DNA of 64,000 nucleotides from G963556115 sp963666605 (GTDB lineage: Bacteria; Planctomycetota; SZUA-567), in NCBI GenBank assembly GCA_965140405.1, contig OZ223208.1:2232001-2296000 (forward strand), written 5' to 3'. Position 1 is the stretch's first letter. The number at the start of each line of letters is the position of its first letter. A program made the position numbers and the translations under genes. This document shows, piece by piece, positions 1 through 8,831 of this stretch. The notes under the pieces are model-generated. The model saw nothing but the letters and a program-made list of their open reading frames with translations. It made no database searches and had not been told where the DNA came from.

Positions 1-553
1 TCTGCGCATTCTCTTCAGCCATTTCTTTTGCTCTAGCAGTAGCTCTGTCAACGATTTGGACTATTTCTGATTCCATCTCACGTTCTGTATGCTTTATAAC
101 ATGTTCTTTAGCTTCCTCTACTGAAAGCTGTGAAATTTCTTGTAATCTTGCTCGCTGTGCTTCAATTATTTTGGTAACTTCGTGTTCACGGCTTTGAAGT
201 GTTCGTTCTTTGTTTTCAAGTTTTGATTCATAATCCTTTACCTGTGCCTCTTTTTTCTCAAGGGATTCAACTTTTCTATCAAGATTATCTTCTCTCTTGG
301 TTAGACGTTTTTCAATCGCTTTGAGCTCTCCACGTTCTGATCTATTTTGTGCATCAAGTTCTTCACGATGTTTGAGAAGTTCAGCCTTATTAGAAACGAT
401 TGCTTCTTGTCTGAGATGTTCTGCTTCTTTTTGTGCTTGCTCAAGAAGTTCTGCAATGTCCTTTTCTGCAGCGACTGCTCTATATACAGCCCAGTAGTGT
501 CGACCTAATACACCTCCTAGGATACCTATTACAAAAATAACTGTTTCAATCAT
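1..553 (-). CDS. rny: Ribonuclease Y, N-terminal part (truncated by window edge)
   Basis: The minus strand reads an uninterrupted frame from ATG at 553 to the window edge, about 184 codons. It starts MIETVIFVIGILGG, a single N-terminal membrane anchor, followed by a long Glu/Lys/Gln/Arg-rich coiled coil with EAEHLRQEA- and ESKLENKERTLQ-like heptads. It ends in the REMESEIVQIVDRATARAKE region, which in RNase Y leads into the KH domain. The KH and HD catalytic domains lie outside the window. AGGGG lies six bases before the ATG. RNase Y is a membrane-anchored endoribonuclease that initiates mRNA decay. The identification rests on the anchor plus the characteristic coiled coil, so it is strong but incomplete. 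Confidence 0.88.
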   Translation of the reverse strand, partial: MIETVIFVIGILGGVLGRHYWAVYRAVAAEKDIAELLEQAQKEAEHLRQEAIVSNKAELLKHREELDAQNRSERGELKAIEKRLTKREDNLDRKVESLEKKEAQVKDYESKLENKERTLQSREHEVTKIIEAQRARLQEISQLSVEEAKEHVIKHTEREMESEIVQIVDRATARAKEMAEENAQ

Positions 554-837
554 TTGTTCCCCTTTATAGTTTCATTATCTGCAAAGACGCAGGTTATTGC
601 ATAATTATTAGACCTATTAATCATAGGTGATTATATTAATATGCGTTAGATATAAAATGATGTATAATAGAGGTGTAATAAAATAAGTTGCTTAGCCTAA
701 AAATATATAATACATATTATATGTAAAATACAGTAGTAAGGTCTCTTTGTTATAATAATCCGTGAATATATTATCGCAAAAGTATTTTATTATAAGATAG
801 AAGATTTTATAAGCATAATTATGAAATACCATGCCAA

Positions 838-866
838 TTGACACTAGACACTGTAGTTTGTTTAAT
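838..866 (+). promoter_or_regulatory. Candidate sigma70-type promoter, TTGACA-N17-TTTAAT
   Basis: A perfect -35 hexamer TTGACA (838-843) is followed after exactly 17 bases by TTTAAT (861-866). Transcription would start near 873, about 320 bases upstream of prfB, with no ORF in between. It may drive a long prfB leader or a small RNA. The call is by consensus only. Confidence 0.35.
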
Positions 867-1124
867 TTTTGAATATAATTAGCAATACAAAGTGTCTAGC
901 TATAACACTTGTACTGTTCCTTCTAACACATCTAACACATCATTATAATGCATGCAATCGATATTATTTTAAAATAATTCATCTTTGTATCTAAACATAC
1001 ACTTCTAATATTATTTTTTTTGATAGTAAAGGTCAAGAGTATCTTTAAAAAAATCCACATGATTTACATCTGAGTGAAGGCTTATTAATAATGCTATTTT
1101 TTTACATAAGTACTTGACCGCATT

Positions 1125-1133
1125 TGATATAAT
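1125..1133 (+). promoter_or_regulatory. Candidate extended -10 promoter for prfB
   Basis: TGATATAAT matches an extended -10 element (TGnTATAAT). No good -35 sits at 16-18 bases upstream, as is typical for extended -10 promoters. The predicted start near 1140 would give a leader of about 53 bases to the prfB ATG. Confidence 0.35.
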
Positions 1134-1192
1134 ATCTATAATTTTTTCTCTATTTGATATTAAATCAATAAATTTTTCTCTGGGGATACTAT

Positions 1193-2296
1193 ATGGCTGA
1201 TTTGTATGAGATTAATAGCATCATAGAGAGCGCAAACAAACGTTTAAACGAATTGCATGATTCGCTTAAAATTTCAGAAAAGCTCGATATGTTAAAAAAT
1301 ATTGATGTACTTATGGCTGAAAATAGTTTTTGGGATGATTCGACTGCCGCGCAGACAACGCTCCAAGAACGTAAGGCGATTACAACTATTACTGAACCAT
1401 ATTTAAAATTTACAACAGATCTTGATGACGCTATAGAGCTACTCGAGCTTGGAAAGGAAGAATCTGATCAAGATACGGTTGATGAGGCTGGAGAATTAAT
1501 TATTGGACTTCAGAGTGACTTAGTCGCTTTAGAGACGATGGCACTACTATCTGAACCACATGACTCTGAGAATGCATTTTTTAGTATTCACACCGGTGCT
1601 GGTGGCTCGGATGCTTGCGAGTGTGCTCAAATGCTACTTAGAATGTATACAAGATATTTTGATTCGAAAGGGTGGAGTGTTGAGACATTGTCTTTTATTG
1701 AAGGTGAAGAAATAGGAATAAAGGGGGTAGATCTACGTGTAAGTGGTGAATATGTCTATGGAATGCTAAAAAGTGAGCTTGGTGTTCACCGGCTGGTGAG
1801 GATTTCACCATTTTCTGGGCGTAGAGAGACCAGTTTTGCTGCGGTTGATGTTGTTCCTGACTTCAGAAATGATATCAATATTGAGATTGATGAGAATGAA
1901 CTTCGAATTGATACATATAGGGCAGGTGGTAAGGGTGGGCAGCATGTCAATACTACAGATTCTGCGGTTCGCATTACCCATATTCCTACAAATATTGTAG
2001 TCGCAGTACAGAATGAGAGATCACAACACTCTAATAAGAGCAAGGCTTTAGAAATTCTAAAGAGTAGGCTTTATGCTTACGAAGAAAACAAGCGACTTTT
2101 GGAGGCTAGCGAACATAACTCTACAAAGATGAATAACGCTTGGGGATCTCAGATTAGAAATTATGTGATGCACCCATATACCTTGGTAAAAGATGTTCGA
2201 ACTGAGCATCAGACTGGAAATATCCAAGGGGTTCTTGATGGTGATGTGGAGCCTTTTATCGATGCATATTTGAGACTACTTTCATCTCAGAAGTAG
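1193..2296 (+). CDS. prfB: Peptide chain release factor 2
   Basis: The product has 367 residues, close to E. coli RF2 (365). The tripeptide anticodon motif is present as SPF in RISPFSGRR, which marks it as RF2, recognising UGA and UAA, rather than RF1. The catalytic GGQ lies in AGGKGGQHVNTTDSAVR, where the Gln of GGQ contacts the peptidyl-transferase centre. The C-terminal GSQIRNYV and GVLDGDVEPFIDAYL are family typical. GGGGA precedes the ATG by about six bases. Many bacteria place an in-frame UGA near codon 26 as an autoregulatory +1 frameshift. Here the N-terminal coding region runs straight through, so the gene lacks that control. It leads the plus-strand run of housekeeping genes. Confidence 0.96.
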   Translation: MADLYEINSIIESANKRLNELHDSLKISEKLDMLKNIDVLMAENSFWDDSTAAQTTLQERKAITTITEPYLKFTTDLDDAIELLELGKEESDQDTVDEAGELIIGLQSDLVALETMALLSEPHDSENAFFSIHTGAGGSDACECAQMLLRMYTRYFDSKGWSVETLSFIEGEEIGIKGVDLRVSGEYVYGMLKSELGVHRLVRISPFSGRRETSFAAVDVVPDFRNDINIEIDENELRIDTYRAGGKGGQHVNTTDSAVRITHIPTNIVVAVQNERSQHSNKSKALEILKSRLYAYEENKRLLEASEHNSTKMNNAWGSQIRNYVMHPYTLVKDVRTEHQTGNIQGVLDGDVEPFIDAYLRLLSSQK

Positions 2297-2403
2297 AAAA
2301 TATTACGGGTAGAGGCTACCTTTTGAATCGAAAAACAATATAATATTTATTAATTATAATGATATAGCTGTATTTATTACTGTTTGATAAAAAGGAGACT
2401 GAG

Positions 2404-3657
2404 ATGTCTTTGAAAAAATTACAAAGTGTTGATTCGGAAGTTTTTGATATCTGTTGTTCTGAGCTCAAGCGTCAGAAAGATGGTATTGAGTTGATTGCAT
2501 CGGAAAACTTTACCTCCCAAGCAGTAATGGAAGCTCAGGGTAGCTGCCTTACAAATAAGTATGCTGAAGGTTACCCAGGTAAAAGATATTATGGCGGTTG
2601 CCAAGAAGTTGATAAGGTTGAGCAGCTTGCAATAGATAGAGCAAAGTCTCTATTCGGTGCTGAACATGCAAACGTCCAACCACATGCGGGATCTCAAGCA
2701 AATATGGCTGCATACCTATCACTCTGTCCAGCTGGCTCAAAGCTATTAGGTATGGATTTAGCTCACGGTGGTCACTTGACTCATGGTTTCAAGCTGAATT
2801 TTTCTGGCAAACTGTTTGAGTGTGATAGTTATGGACTTGATAAAGATACTGAGACTATTGACTATGATGCTTTACGAGCAAAAGCACTAGAATTTAAGCC
2901 TAATATTATTGTCTGTGGTGCGAGCGCTTACCCAAGATTCATTGATTTTGCAAAATTTGAAGAGATTGCTAAAGAAGTTGGTGCATTCCTTGTTGCTGAT
3001 ATGGCACACATTGCTGGTCTTGTTGCTGCTGGTCTCCACCCAAACCCTGTGCCACACTGTGATATTGTTACTACGACTACTCATAAGACACTACGTGGTC
3101 CTAGATCTGGTCTTATTCTATGTAAAGAAGAATATAAGAAGAAGGTCGATTCTGCAGTATTCCCTGGAATGCAAGGTGGTCCGCTTATGCACGTTATTGC
3201 TGGTAAAGCGGTAGCATTCAAGGAGGCAGCTAGCAATGAATACAAGACATATATGGAGCAAGTAGTCAAGAATGCGTCAGCTATGGCTGAAGTCTTTGTT
3301 GAAAATGGCTATAGAGTAGTGTCTGGTGGTACTGATAACCATCTTATGCTCCTTGATGTTACACCAAAAGGGATCAATGGTAAGCAAGCAGAGGATGCAC
3401 TTACCAAGGTTGAAATTACCGTCAACAAAAACCAAATCCCATTCGATACATTGCCACCAATGAAATCCAGTGGTATTCGTATCGGTACTCCTGCTGCGAC
3501 AACTCGTGGTTTTGGTGAAGTTGAGATCAGAAAAGTTGCTGAGATTATTGATGAGACTTTATGCAACATAGATAATGATTCAAAGCTTGAAGAACTTAGG
3601 AAGCGTACTTTGGAGCTAACTAGTCAGTTCCCGCTTTATAGTGATCTTAGTTACTAA
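2404..3657 (+). CDS. glyA: Serine hydroxymethyltransferase
   Basis: The 417-residue PLP enzyme interconverts serine plus tetrahydrofolate with glycine plus methylene-tetrahydrofolate in the cytosol. The PLP-lysine motif TTTTHKTLRGPRSG is intact, with the Schiff-base lysine at about residue 228. N-terminal ELIASENFTS, the YAEGYPGKRYYGGC segment and VQPHAGSQAN are all canonical. Length is standard. AAGGAG precedes the ATG. It sits 55 bases upstream of serA, giving a serine/glycine synthesis pair. This one-carbon source could feed MetH and the purine formyltransferase encoded elsewhere in the window. Confidence 0.97.
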   Translation: MSLKKLQSVDSEVFDICCSELKRQKDGIELIASENFTSQAVMEAQGSCLTNKYAEGYPGKRYYGGCQEVDKVEQLAIDRAKSLFGAEHANVQPHAGSQANMAAYLSLCPAGSKLLGMDLAHGGHLTHGFKLNFSGKLFECDSYGLDKDTETIDYDALRAKALEFKPNIIVCGASAYPRFIDFAKFEEIAKEVGAFLVADMAHIAGLVAAGLHPNPVPHCDIVTTTTHKTLRGPRSGLILCKEEYKKKVDSAVFPGMQGGPLMHVIAGKAVAFKEAASNEYKTYMEQVVKNASAMAEVFVENGYRVVSGGTDNHLMLLDVTPKGINGKQAEDALTKVEITVNKNQIPFDTLPPMKSSGIRIGTPAATTRGFGEVEIRKVAEIIDETLCNIDNDSKLEELRKRTLELTSQFPLYSDLSY

Positions 3658-3712
3658 GATGAGAGTTTAAGATTAAATTTATAATACTATACAAATATGA
3701 AGGAATGTTAAA

Positions 3713-5308
3713 ATGAGCAAATTACATATTGTCGCTGCTGATGGCATCAAAGGTAGCGGGCTTGATCACTTGAAAAAAATCTTTGGTGAGGATGCTATTG
3801 AAGTTCGTGGTAAGTATTCACCTGAAGAGCTCTTAGAAAAGATCGGTGATATTGATGCACTTCTAATTAGAAGTGGTACAACAGTACCACGCGAAGCAAT
3901 TGAGAAGGCTGGTTCACGCTTGAAACTCATTGGTAGAGCTGGTGTAGGTACCGATAATATCGATAAAGTTGCTGCGACAGAGAAGGGGATTGTAGTAATG
4001 AATACCCCATTTGGAAACACAACTTCTGCAGCAGAACAAGCAATTGCATTGATCTTTGCAACAGCTAGAAATACTGCTAGAGCAGACAGAACTATGCAAG
4101 AAGGTAAGTGGGCCAAAAAGGATCTTGTTGGTGTTGAAGTTGTAGACAAGAATCTAGGTCTTATTGGTATGGGTAAGATTGGTTCTCACGTAGCCAAAGT
4201 TATGGGTGCTGCTGGTATGAATGTACTTGCATACGACCCATTCCTCAGTCAAGAGCGCGCAAAACAGATGGGTGTTACACTTGTCGATCTAGATGTACTC
4301 AAGAAAGAAGCGGACTTTATATCACTGCATACTCCTCTTACAGATCAGACTCGTGGAATGCTAAGTAAAGAATTTATGCTCGGTCTTAAGAAGGGCGTAC
4401 GTATTGTGAACTGTGCACGTGGTGGAATTATTGATGAAGCAGCTCTAGCTGAGCTTGTTGAGTCTGGTCACATTGCTGGCGCGGCTCTGGATGTATTTGA
4501 GAAAGAACCAGTAACAGAAGGTCCTGCTTTTGGAGTAAAAAATATACTTCTTACTCCTCACCTAGGAGCATCAACTGATGAAGCTGAAGAACGTTGCGGA
4601 CTACAGATGGCTGAACAAGTAGCAGCATACTTCAACGAAGGTGATATAATCAATGCAGTAAATCTTGATATTACTCGTGAGAAAGAGCTTGCAGGATATG
4701 TTGAGCTTGCTAAAAAACTTGGTAAGATCTGTACTACACTTGTTCGTGGTGCACCTGTCAAGATTGAAGTCGCTTGTGCAGGTCCTATCTTTGACGGTAA
4801 AGATACTGGTGAAGTTGCTGCTGGAGCAGTTATTGGAATGCTCAATTCATTCATTTTTGAGCCGGAAGGTATCAATCTAGTAAATGCTAAGCATCTTGCT
4901 AAAGAACGCGGTATTGATATTGCTGAGACAGAAGCCACTGGTTGTGGTGTTTATCAGAATAGAATTGATGTTATTGTTTCAAGTGATGAAGTTTCATGTA
5001 AGGTAGGTGGAACGATAGCTGGTATGGATATCAACCGTCTTATCAGTGTTGATGATGCTGATATGGATGTACGTCTTGGCAAGCATCTCCTCCTTCTTCG
5101 TTACCCTGATCTACCTGGCTACGTAGGTAAGTTCGGTACAATTATCGCTAATCACGGCATCAATATCGAGAATATGGAAGTTGGCTGCCTTGAAAGTCGT
5201 AAACGTGCTAGCATGGTAATAGGACTTGGAGAAGCAGCAACAGATAAACTACTTGAAGAACTACTTGCTGTAGATGGAGTTGAGAAAGCGTTCAGTGTAT
5301 CATTATAG
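3713..5308 (+). CDS. serA: D-3-phosphoglycerate dehydrogenase
   Basis: A 531-residue long-form SerA, the first step of serine synthesis (3-phosphoglycerate to 3-phosphohydroxypyruvate, NAD-linked). The order is: N-terminal substrate domain, Rossmann domain with GLIGMGKIGSHVAKVMG, catalytic Arg in NCARGGIIDEAALAE, catalytic His in LTPHLGASTDEAEER, then an intervening ASB-type domain. A C-terminal ACT domain begins around LLLLRYPDLPGYVGKFG and would sense serine in many homologues. A GGAATG-type Shine-Dalgarno lies upstream. It follows glyA, consistent with co-transcription. Confidence 0.96.
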   Translation: MSKLHIVAADGIKGSGLDHLKKIFGEDAIEVRGKYSPEELLEKIGDIDALLIRSGTTVPREAIEKAGSRLKLIGRAGVGTDNIDKVAATEKGIVVMNTPFGNTTSAAEQAIALIFATARNTARADRTMQEGKWAKKDLVGVEVVDKNLGLIGMGKIGSHVAKVMGAAGMNVLAYDPFLSQERAKQMGVTLVDLDVLKKEADFISLHTPLTDQTRGMLSKEFMLGLKKGVRIVNCARGGIIDEAALAELVESGHIAGAALDVFEKEPVTEGPAFGVKNILLTPHLGASTDEAEERCGLQMAEQVAAYFNEGDIINAVNLDITREKELAGYVELAKKLGKICTTLVRGAPVKIEVACAGPIFDGKDTGEVAAGAVIGMLNSFIFEPEGINLVNAKHLAKERGIDIAETEATGCGVYQNRIDVIVSSDEVSCKVGGTIAGMDINRLISVDDADMDVRLGKHLLLLRYPDLPGYVGKFGTIIANHGINIENMEVGCLESRKRASMVIGLGEAATDKLLEELLAVDGVEKAFSVSL

Positions 5309-5325
5309 TTTATAGGAGTATAAAG

Positions 5326-6102
5326 ATGATAAATAGATTGAGACTAAATTTTCTTGTAATTTGTGTGCTGTTAATTGCTACTATAGGTAGGTGCTCTGAG
5401 AGTGAAGCATCACTTTCCAAGGCTGACTACGGCTTGAGCTTTGTCACTTGGTATGGTCAAGCTTCATTTGATATTTCCTATGGGGTGACAATCTATGTTG
5501 ATCCTGTAAATATTACCGAAAATCCCCGTAAGGCGGATGTGATTTTAATTACACATCCGCATCCGGATCACTTCAGCCTCAAGGATATTATCAAAATTCT
5601 AGGTGGATACACACAAATATATGGTCCTGAAGATGTTATTTCACAAATAATTGACGCAAAGACCAACTTGACTAAAGATCAACTGCATGTAGTGCACCCT
5701 TATGAAGAGGTTGTTACTGGTAGTTATACCTTTAGAACTGTCCCAGCGTATAATACTTCGAAAGAGTTTCATCCACAAGAGAACAATTGGCTTGGTTATA
5801 TCTTGACAATACCAACGCCTAGAGGTGATGCAAAACTATACTTTGCTGGAGATACCAATAATATACCAGAAATGGAAGCTCTCAACGGTAATGTTGATGT
5901 CGTATTTCTGCCAATTGGTCAAAAGTATACAATGGATTCAGTGCAAGAAGCTGTAGACGCGGCAATCACAATTGGAGCTGAAATAGCAGTGCCAATACAC
6001 TATGGTGAGTATGAGGGCACTGATGAGGATGCAGACCTTTTTGTTGGACTGCTTGCCGATGTCGAAGGTACTGATGGCATAATAATGAATAAGAAACAAT
6101 AA
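5326..6102 (+). CDS. Exported metallo-beta-lactamase-fold hydrolase (UlaG-like)
   Basis: The protein has 258 residues and an N-terminal hydrophobic signal (LRLNFLVICVLLIATIG) followed by Cys, so it is probably secreted or possibly a poor-match lipoprotein. The metal-binding motif THPHPDHFS (HxHxDH) follows the short beta strand YVDPVNI. Downstream metal ligands are visible as FAGDTN and VPIHYGEYEGT, as in UlaG-like 'MBL fold metallo-hydrolase' proteins of the YtkL/COG2220 type. The substrate is unknown. Stop and start lie 17 bases from serA and about 34 bases from icd, so it is probably in the same transcript. Confidence 0.85.
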   Translation: MINRLRLNFLVICVLLIATIGRCSESEASLSKADYGLSFVTWYGQASFDISYGVTIYVDPVNITENPRKADVILITHPHPDHFSLKDIIKILGGYTQIYGPEDVISQIIDAKTNLTKDQLHVVHPYEEVVTGSYTFRTVPAYNTSKEFHPQENNWLGYILTIPTPRGDAKLYFAGDTNNIPEMEALNGNVDVVFLPIGQKYTMDSVQEAVDAAITIGAEIAVPIHYGEYEGTDEDADLFVGLLADVEGTDGIIMNKKQ

Positions 6103-6136
6103 TAATTGCGTTATTAATGAAAAAATAGGAGATGGA

Positions 6137-7363
6137 ATGGGCGACAAAATTACTATTAAAGATGGAGTACTAAATGTGCCAAACAACCCTGTTATACCTT
6201 TTATTGAGGGTGACGGAACAGGAGAAGATATTTGGGCTGCTTCGGTTAGAGTTTTAGATGCCGCTGTTGAGAAGGCGTATGGTGGCGAGCGTAAAATTGA
6301 ATGGAAAGAGGTTTTTGCTGGTCAAAAAGCTTTTGACATGAGTGGTAGTTGGTTACCTGACGAGACTATTGAAGCATTCAAAGAGTATCGCATTGGTATC
6401 AAAGGACCTCTTACTACACCTGTAGGCGGTGGCATTCGCTCGATCAATGTTGCCTTGAGACAGATTTTGGATCTATATGTATGTTTGCGCCCAGTAAAAT
6501 ACTTTACTGGAGTTCCTAGCCCTGTAAAAGAACCAGAACTAATCGATATGGTTATCTTCCGTGAAAATACAGAAGATATCTATGCTGGAATTGAATTCAA
6601 AGAAGGTGAGGAGGATACTAAAGCCTTTCTTGAATACATGAAGACCACTTTCCCTGAAAAATTCAGTAAAATACGCTTCCCTGAAAATACAGCTATTGGT
6701 ATCAAGCCTGTATCAGAAGAGGGCACTAAACGCCTTGTAAAGGCTGCCATAGATTATGCAATTGAGAATAGTCGTGACAGCGTTACGCTTGTTCACAAGG
6801 GTAACATAATGAAGTTTACTGAAGGTGCCTTCCGTGACTGGGGTTATGAGCTGGCTAAAGATAGCTATGCTGGTACAGAGCTTGACGGTGGTCCTTGGCA
6901 GGTGATCAAGGATAAGAATGGTCATGAGATTATTATCAAGGATTGTATTGCTGATGCCTTCCTCCAACAAATTCTGCTCCGTCCGAAAGAGTATGATGTT
7001 ATCGCAACACTAAACCTTAATGGGGACTATGTATCTGATGCTCTTGCCGCTCAGGTTGGTGGTATTGGTATTGCTCCTGGTGGTAATGTAAATTACACTA
7101 CAGGTATCGGAATCTTCGAGGCTACCCACGGTACTGCACCGAAGTATGCTGGTCAGGACAAGGTAAACCCTTCATCTGTAATTCTTTCTGGTGAGATGAT
7201 GTTCAGATATCTTGGTTGGACTGAAGCTGCTGATTTACTACTATCTGCGACTGAAAAGGCTATTTCAAAGAAGACTGTAACCTATGATTTCCACCGTTTG
7301 ATGGATGATGCTACACTTCTTAAATGTAGTGAATTTGGTGATGCTCTAATTAGTAATATGTAA
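6137..7363 (+). CDS. icd: Isocitrate dehydrogenase, NADP-dependent
   Basis: A 408-residue protein that aligns by eye almost end to end with E. coli Icd (416). Landmarks are IEGDGTGEDIW at the N-terminus, GGIRSINVALRQ carrying the regulatory/substrate serine, IFRENTEDIYAGIE, LVHKGNIMKFTEGAFRDWGY, and IADAFLQQILLRP. The NADP-selecting Lys-Tyr pair is kept in HGTAPKYAGQDKVNP, which argues for NADP rather than NAD. It oxidatively decarboxylates isocitrate to 2-oxoglutarate in the TCA cycle. GGAGATGG upstream of the ATG serves as ribosome-binding site. Confidence 0.96.
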   Translation: MGDKITIKDGVLNVPNNPVIPFIEGDGTGEDIWAASVRVLDAAVEKAYGGERKIEWKEVFAGQKAFDMSGSWLPDETIEAFKEYRIGIKGPLTTPVGGGIRSINVALRQILDLYVCLRPVKYFTGVPSPVKEPELIDMVIFRENTEDIYAGIEFKEGEEDTKAFLEYMKTTFPEKFSKIRFPENTAIGIKPVSEEGTKRLVKAAIDYAIENSRDSVTLVHKGNIMKFTEGAFRDWGYELAKDSYAGTELDGGPWQVIKDKNGHEIIIKDCIADAFLQQILLRPKEYDVIATLNLNGDYVSDALAAQVGGIGIAPGGNVNYTTGIGIFEATHGTAPKYAGQDKVNPSSVILSGEMMFRYLGWTEAADLLLSATEKAISKKTVTYDFHRLMDDATLLKCSEFGDALISNM

Positions 7364-7393
7364 TAGATATTTCTATTACTTATGGAAAAATTG

Positions 7394-8521
7394 ATGACTA
7401 GACTGCATAATGACTACGTTGATACAGTATTTCGCGGCAATTATGCGAAAATCTATGGATTCATGGTCGAGTCTATCGAAAAGACAGGCGATACGGATCA
7501 ATTGGCTTCTCTTTTTAAGCATATAAATAACTCTGGACAATCTCTTTCATTGCCACTTGCTGAGAATAAAGAGATTGTCCGTATGTTTATACGTCTTGGC
7601 GTACTTGAAACTAAGAATGCTTATGAAAAGAATAAGGTTACACTTGATTATATTGTTACCAATATTTCTGAAGAAGCTGATCGTTCTCCAGCCCTAATTT
7701 CTGTTATAATACGCCTATTCTCATCCGGACAGTACGGCATTGTATCTGTTCCAGTTTGTGGTTCTTCCCCACAGTGTGGTAAATGTAAACTTACCAAATA
7801 TTGCAAGTTTTACAATTCTCCTCCAGTCGATCCTACATATAGTAAGCTACCTGCTAGCAAACGTTTAAATCTTGGTGCAGACAGTAGCATAACCAATATC
7901 GAGCTATTATCAATGCTCATTGGTGGGAGTCGTCCGTCATCTTCTCATATTAGTACCGCTATGAATATCTTCTCAAGGTATAAAAATCTTAGAGCTCTAT
8001 CAATGGCTTCTCTTTCAGAACTAATGAGCTTACGTGATGTTGGAGAGGCTGCAGCTATCAGAATCTATTCAACTTTACTCCTATATAAACGCTTTACAGA
8101 GGAGACTAATCTAGATAAAATAGTAATAAAAGCAAGCGAAGATCTATACGATTTGTTCAAACTTGAACTCCGTGATCAGAGACAAGAAAACTTTTATATT
8201 GTTATGCTAGATAGTATGAATGGAATTATAAAGCAGGAGAAGATCGCACTTGGTGGTTTGTCATCTGTTCAGGTTATCTCTCGAGAAGTCTTTACTCCAG
8301 CTATTAGAGAAGCCGCGGTATCAGTAGCACTGGTTCATAATCATCCTTCAGGAAATCCTGAACCTTCTGATGACGATATCCACCTTACACAGCAATTACG
8401 TAAGGCAGGGGAGTTACTCAACATCGATGTCGTAGACCATATTATTATTGGTGATAATAGGTATGTTAGTTTTGTTGATAACAATATTGTTCCTTTTAAA
8501 AGTTTAAAAGGTTCAAAATAA
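7394..8521 (+). CDS. radC: RadC/JAB-domain protein with extra N-terminal FeS-like region
   Basis: The C-terminal half is a typical RadC: an HhH-like segment (IELLSMLIGG to LRDVGEAAAIRIYS) and a JAMM metalloprotease-like motif HNHPSGNPEPSD (H315, H317, D326 from this start). Classical RadC proteins have about 220 residues; this has 375. The first ~150 residues are additional and end in a four-cysteine motif C-X5-C-X2-C-X5-C (C122, C128, C131, C137). This is very close to the C-X6-C-X2-C-X5-C 4Fe-4S loop of endonuclease III and MutY. An upstream ATG at 7382 is possible but lacks a Shine-Dalgarno; GGA precedes 7394 by eight bases. RadC function is itself poorly defined (JAB fold, no proven repair role). 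Confidence 0.85.
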   Translation: MTRLHNDYVDTVFRGNYAKIYGFMVESIEKTGDTDQLASLFKHINNSGQSLSLPLAENKEIVRMFIRLGVLETKNAYEKNKVTLDYIVTNISEEADRSPALISVIIRLFSSGQYGIVSVPVCGSSPQCGKCKLTKYCKFYNSPPVDPTYSKLPASKRLNLGADSSITNIELLSMLIGGSRPSSSHISTAMNIFSRYKNLRALSMASLSELMSLRDVGEAAAIRIYSTLLLYKRFTEETNLDKIVIKASEDLYDLFKLELRDQRQENFYIVMLDSMNGIIKQEKIALGGLSSVQVISREVFTPAIREAAVSVALVHNHPSGNPEPSDDDIHLTQQLRKAGELLNIDVVDHIIIGDNRYVSFVDNNIVPFKSLKGSK

Positions 8522-8551
8522 TTATAATAAATCCTAATGGAGAAAATATTT

Positions 8552-8797
8552 ATGAAATCCAATTTAGTTGTATTCTCACTATTGGTCGCTCTGGTAGCGA
8601 CTCTTTCTGGTTGCACAGGATCAACTGCGCCAACTATGGACGTTGTAGCCGAAAAGGATACTAAAACTGAAGTTGAGCTTGTTCCTGCTAGAAAGAATGA
8701 AGAAGGAAGCTCTAAGACTGAAGTGGTCGAAAGAGATGGAAAATACTATGAGATGCTAAAGGAGCACGAAAGGATATGTTCTGATTGTGACAAATAG
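8552..8797 (+). CDS. Small putative lipoprotein
   Basis: An 81-residue product from ATG 8552, which has GGAGA at 8539-8543; the ATG at 8537 would overlap that site. The signal LVVFSLLVALVATLSGC has a good lipobox (LSGC), so the mature protein would be lipid-anchored. The remainder is charged, ends CSDCDK, and contains ERDGKYYEML, which resembles GDGRYMNLVE in the second small lipoprotein at 9438-9761. No family is recognised. Confidence 0.72.
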   Translation: MKSNLVVFSLLVALVATLSGCTGSTAPTMDVVAEKDTKTEVELVPARKNEEGSSKTEVVERDGKYYEMLKEHERICSDCDK

Positions 8798-8831
8798 TAT
8801 CTCTAATACTATTTAAAAATTGGAAACAATA

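Larger units (their letters stand above)
554..1192. other. 639-bp AT-rich divergent intergenic region between rny and prfB
   Basis: No convincing ORF is visible here. It holds a small palindrome, ACCTAT-N5-ATAGGT at 612-628, near the rny start. It also has a 9-bp inverted repeat (CTAGACACT 844-852, AGTGTCTAG 891-899) and two candidate plus-strand promoters listed separately. The region must carry the divergent promoters for rny and prfB. Its length leaves room for a small RNA, but I see no recognisable RNA family. Confidence 0.6.

Noticed and set aside
844..899. Inverted repeat CTAGACACT/AGTGTCTAG as an RNA hairpin
   Set aside because: The left arm lies inside the spacer of the candidate promoter, so an RNA from that promoter would not contain both arms; loop is also 38 bases.
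5385..5400. Lipobox in the metallo-beta-lactamase-fold protein
   Set aside because: The residues before the Cys (IGRC) are a poor match to L-A/S-G/A-C, so I call it exported rather than lipoprotein.
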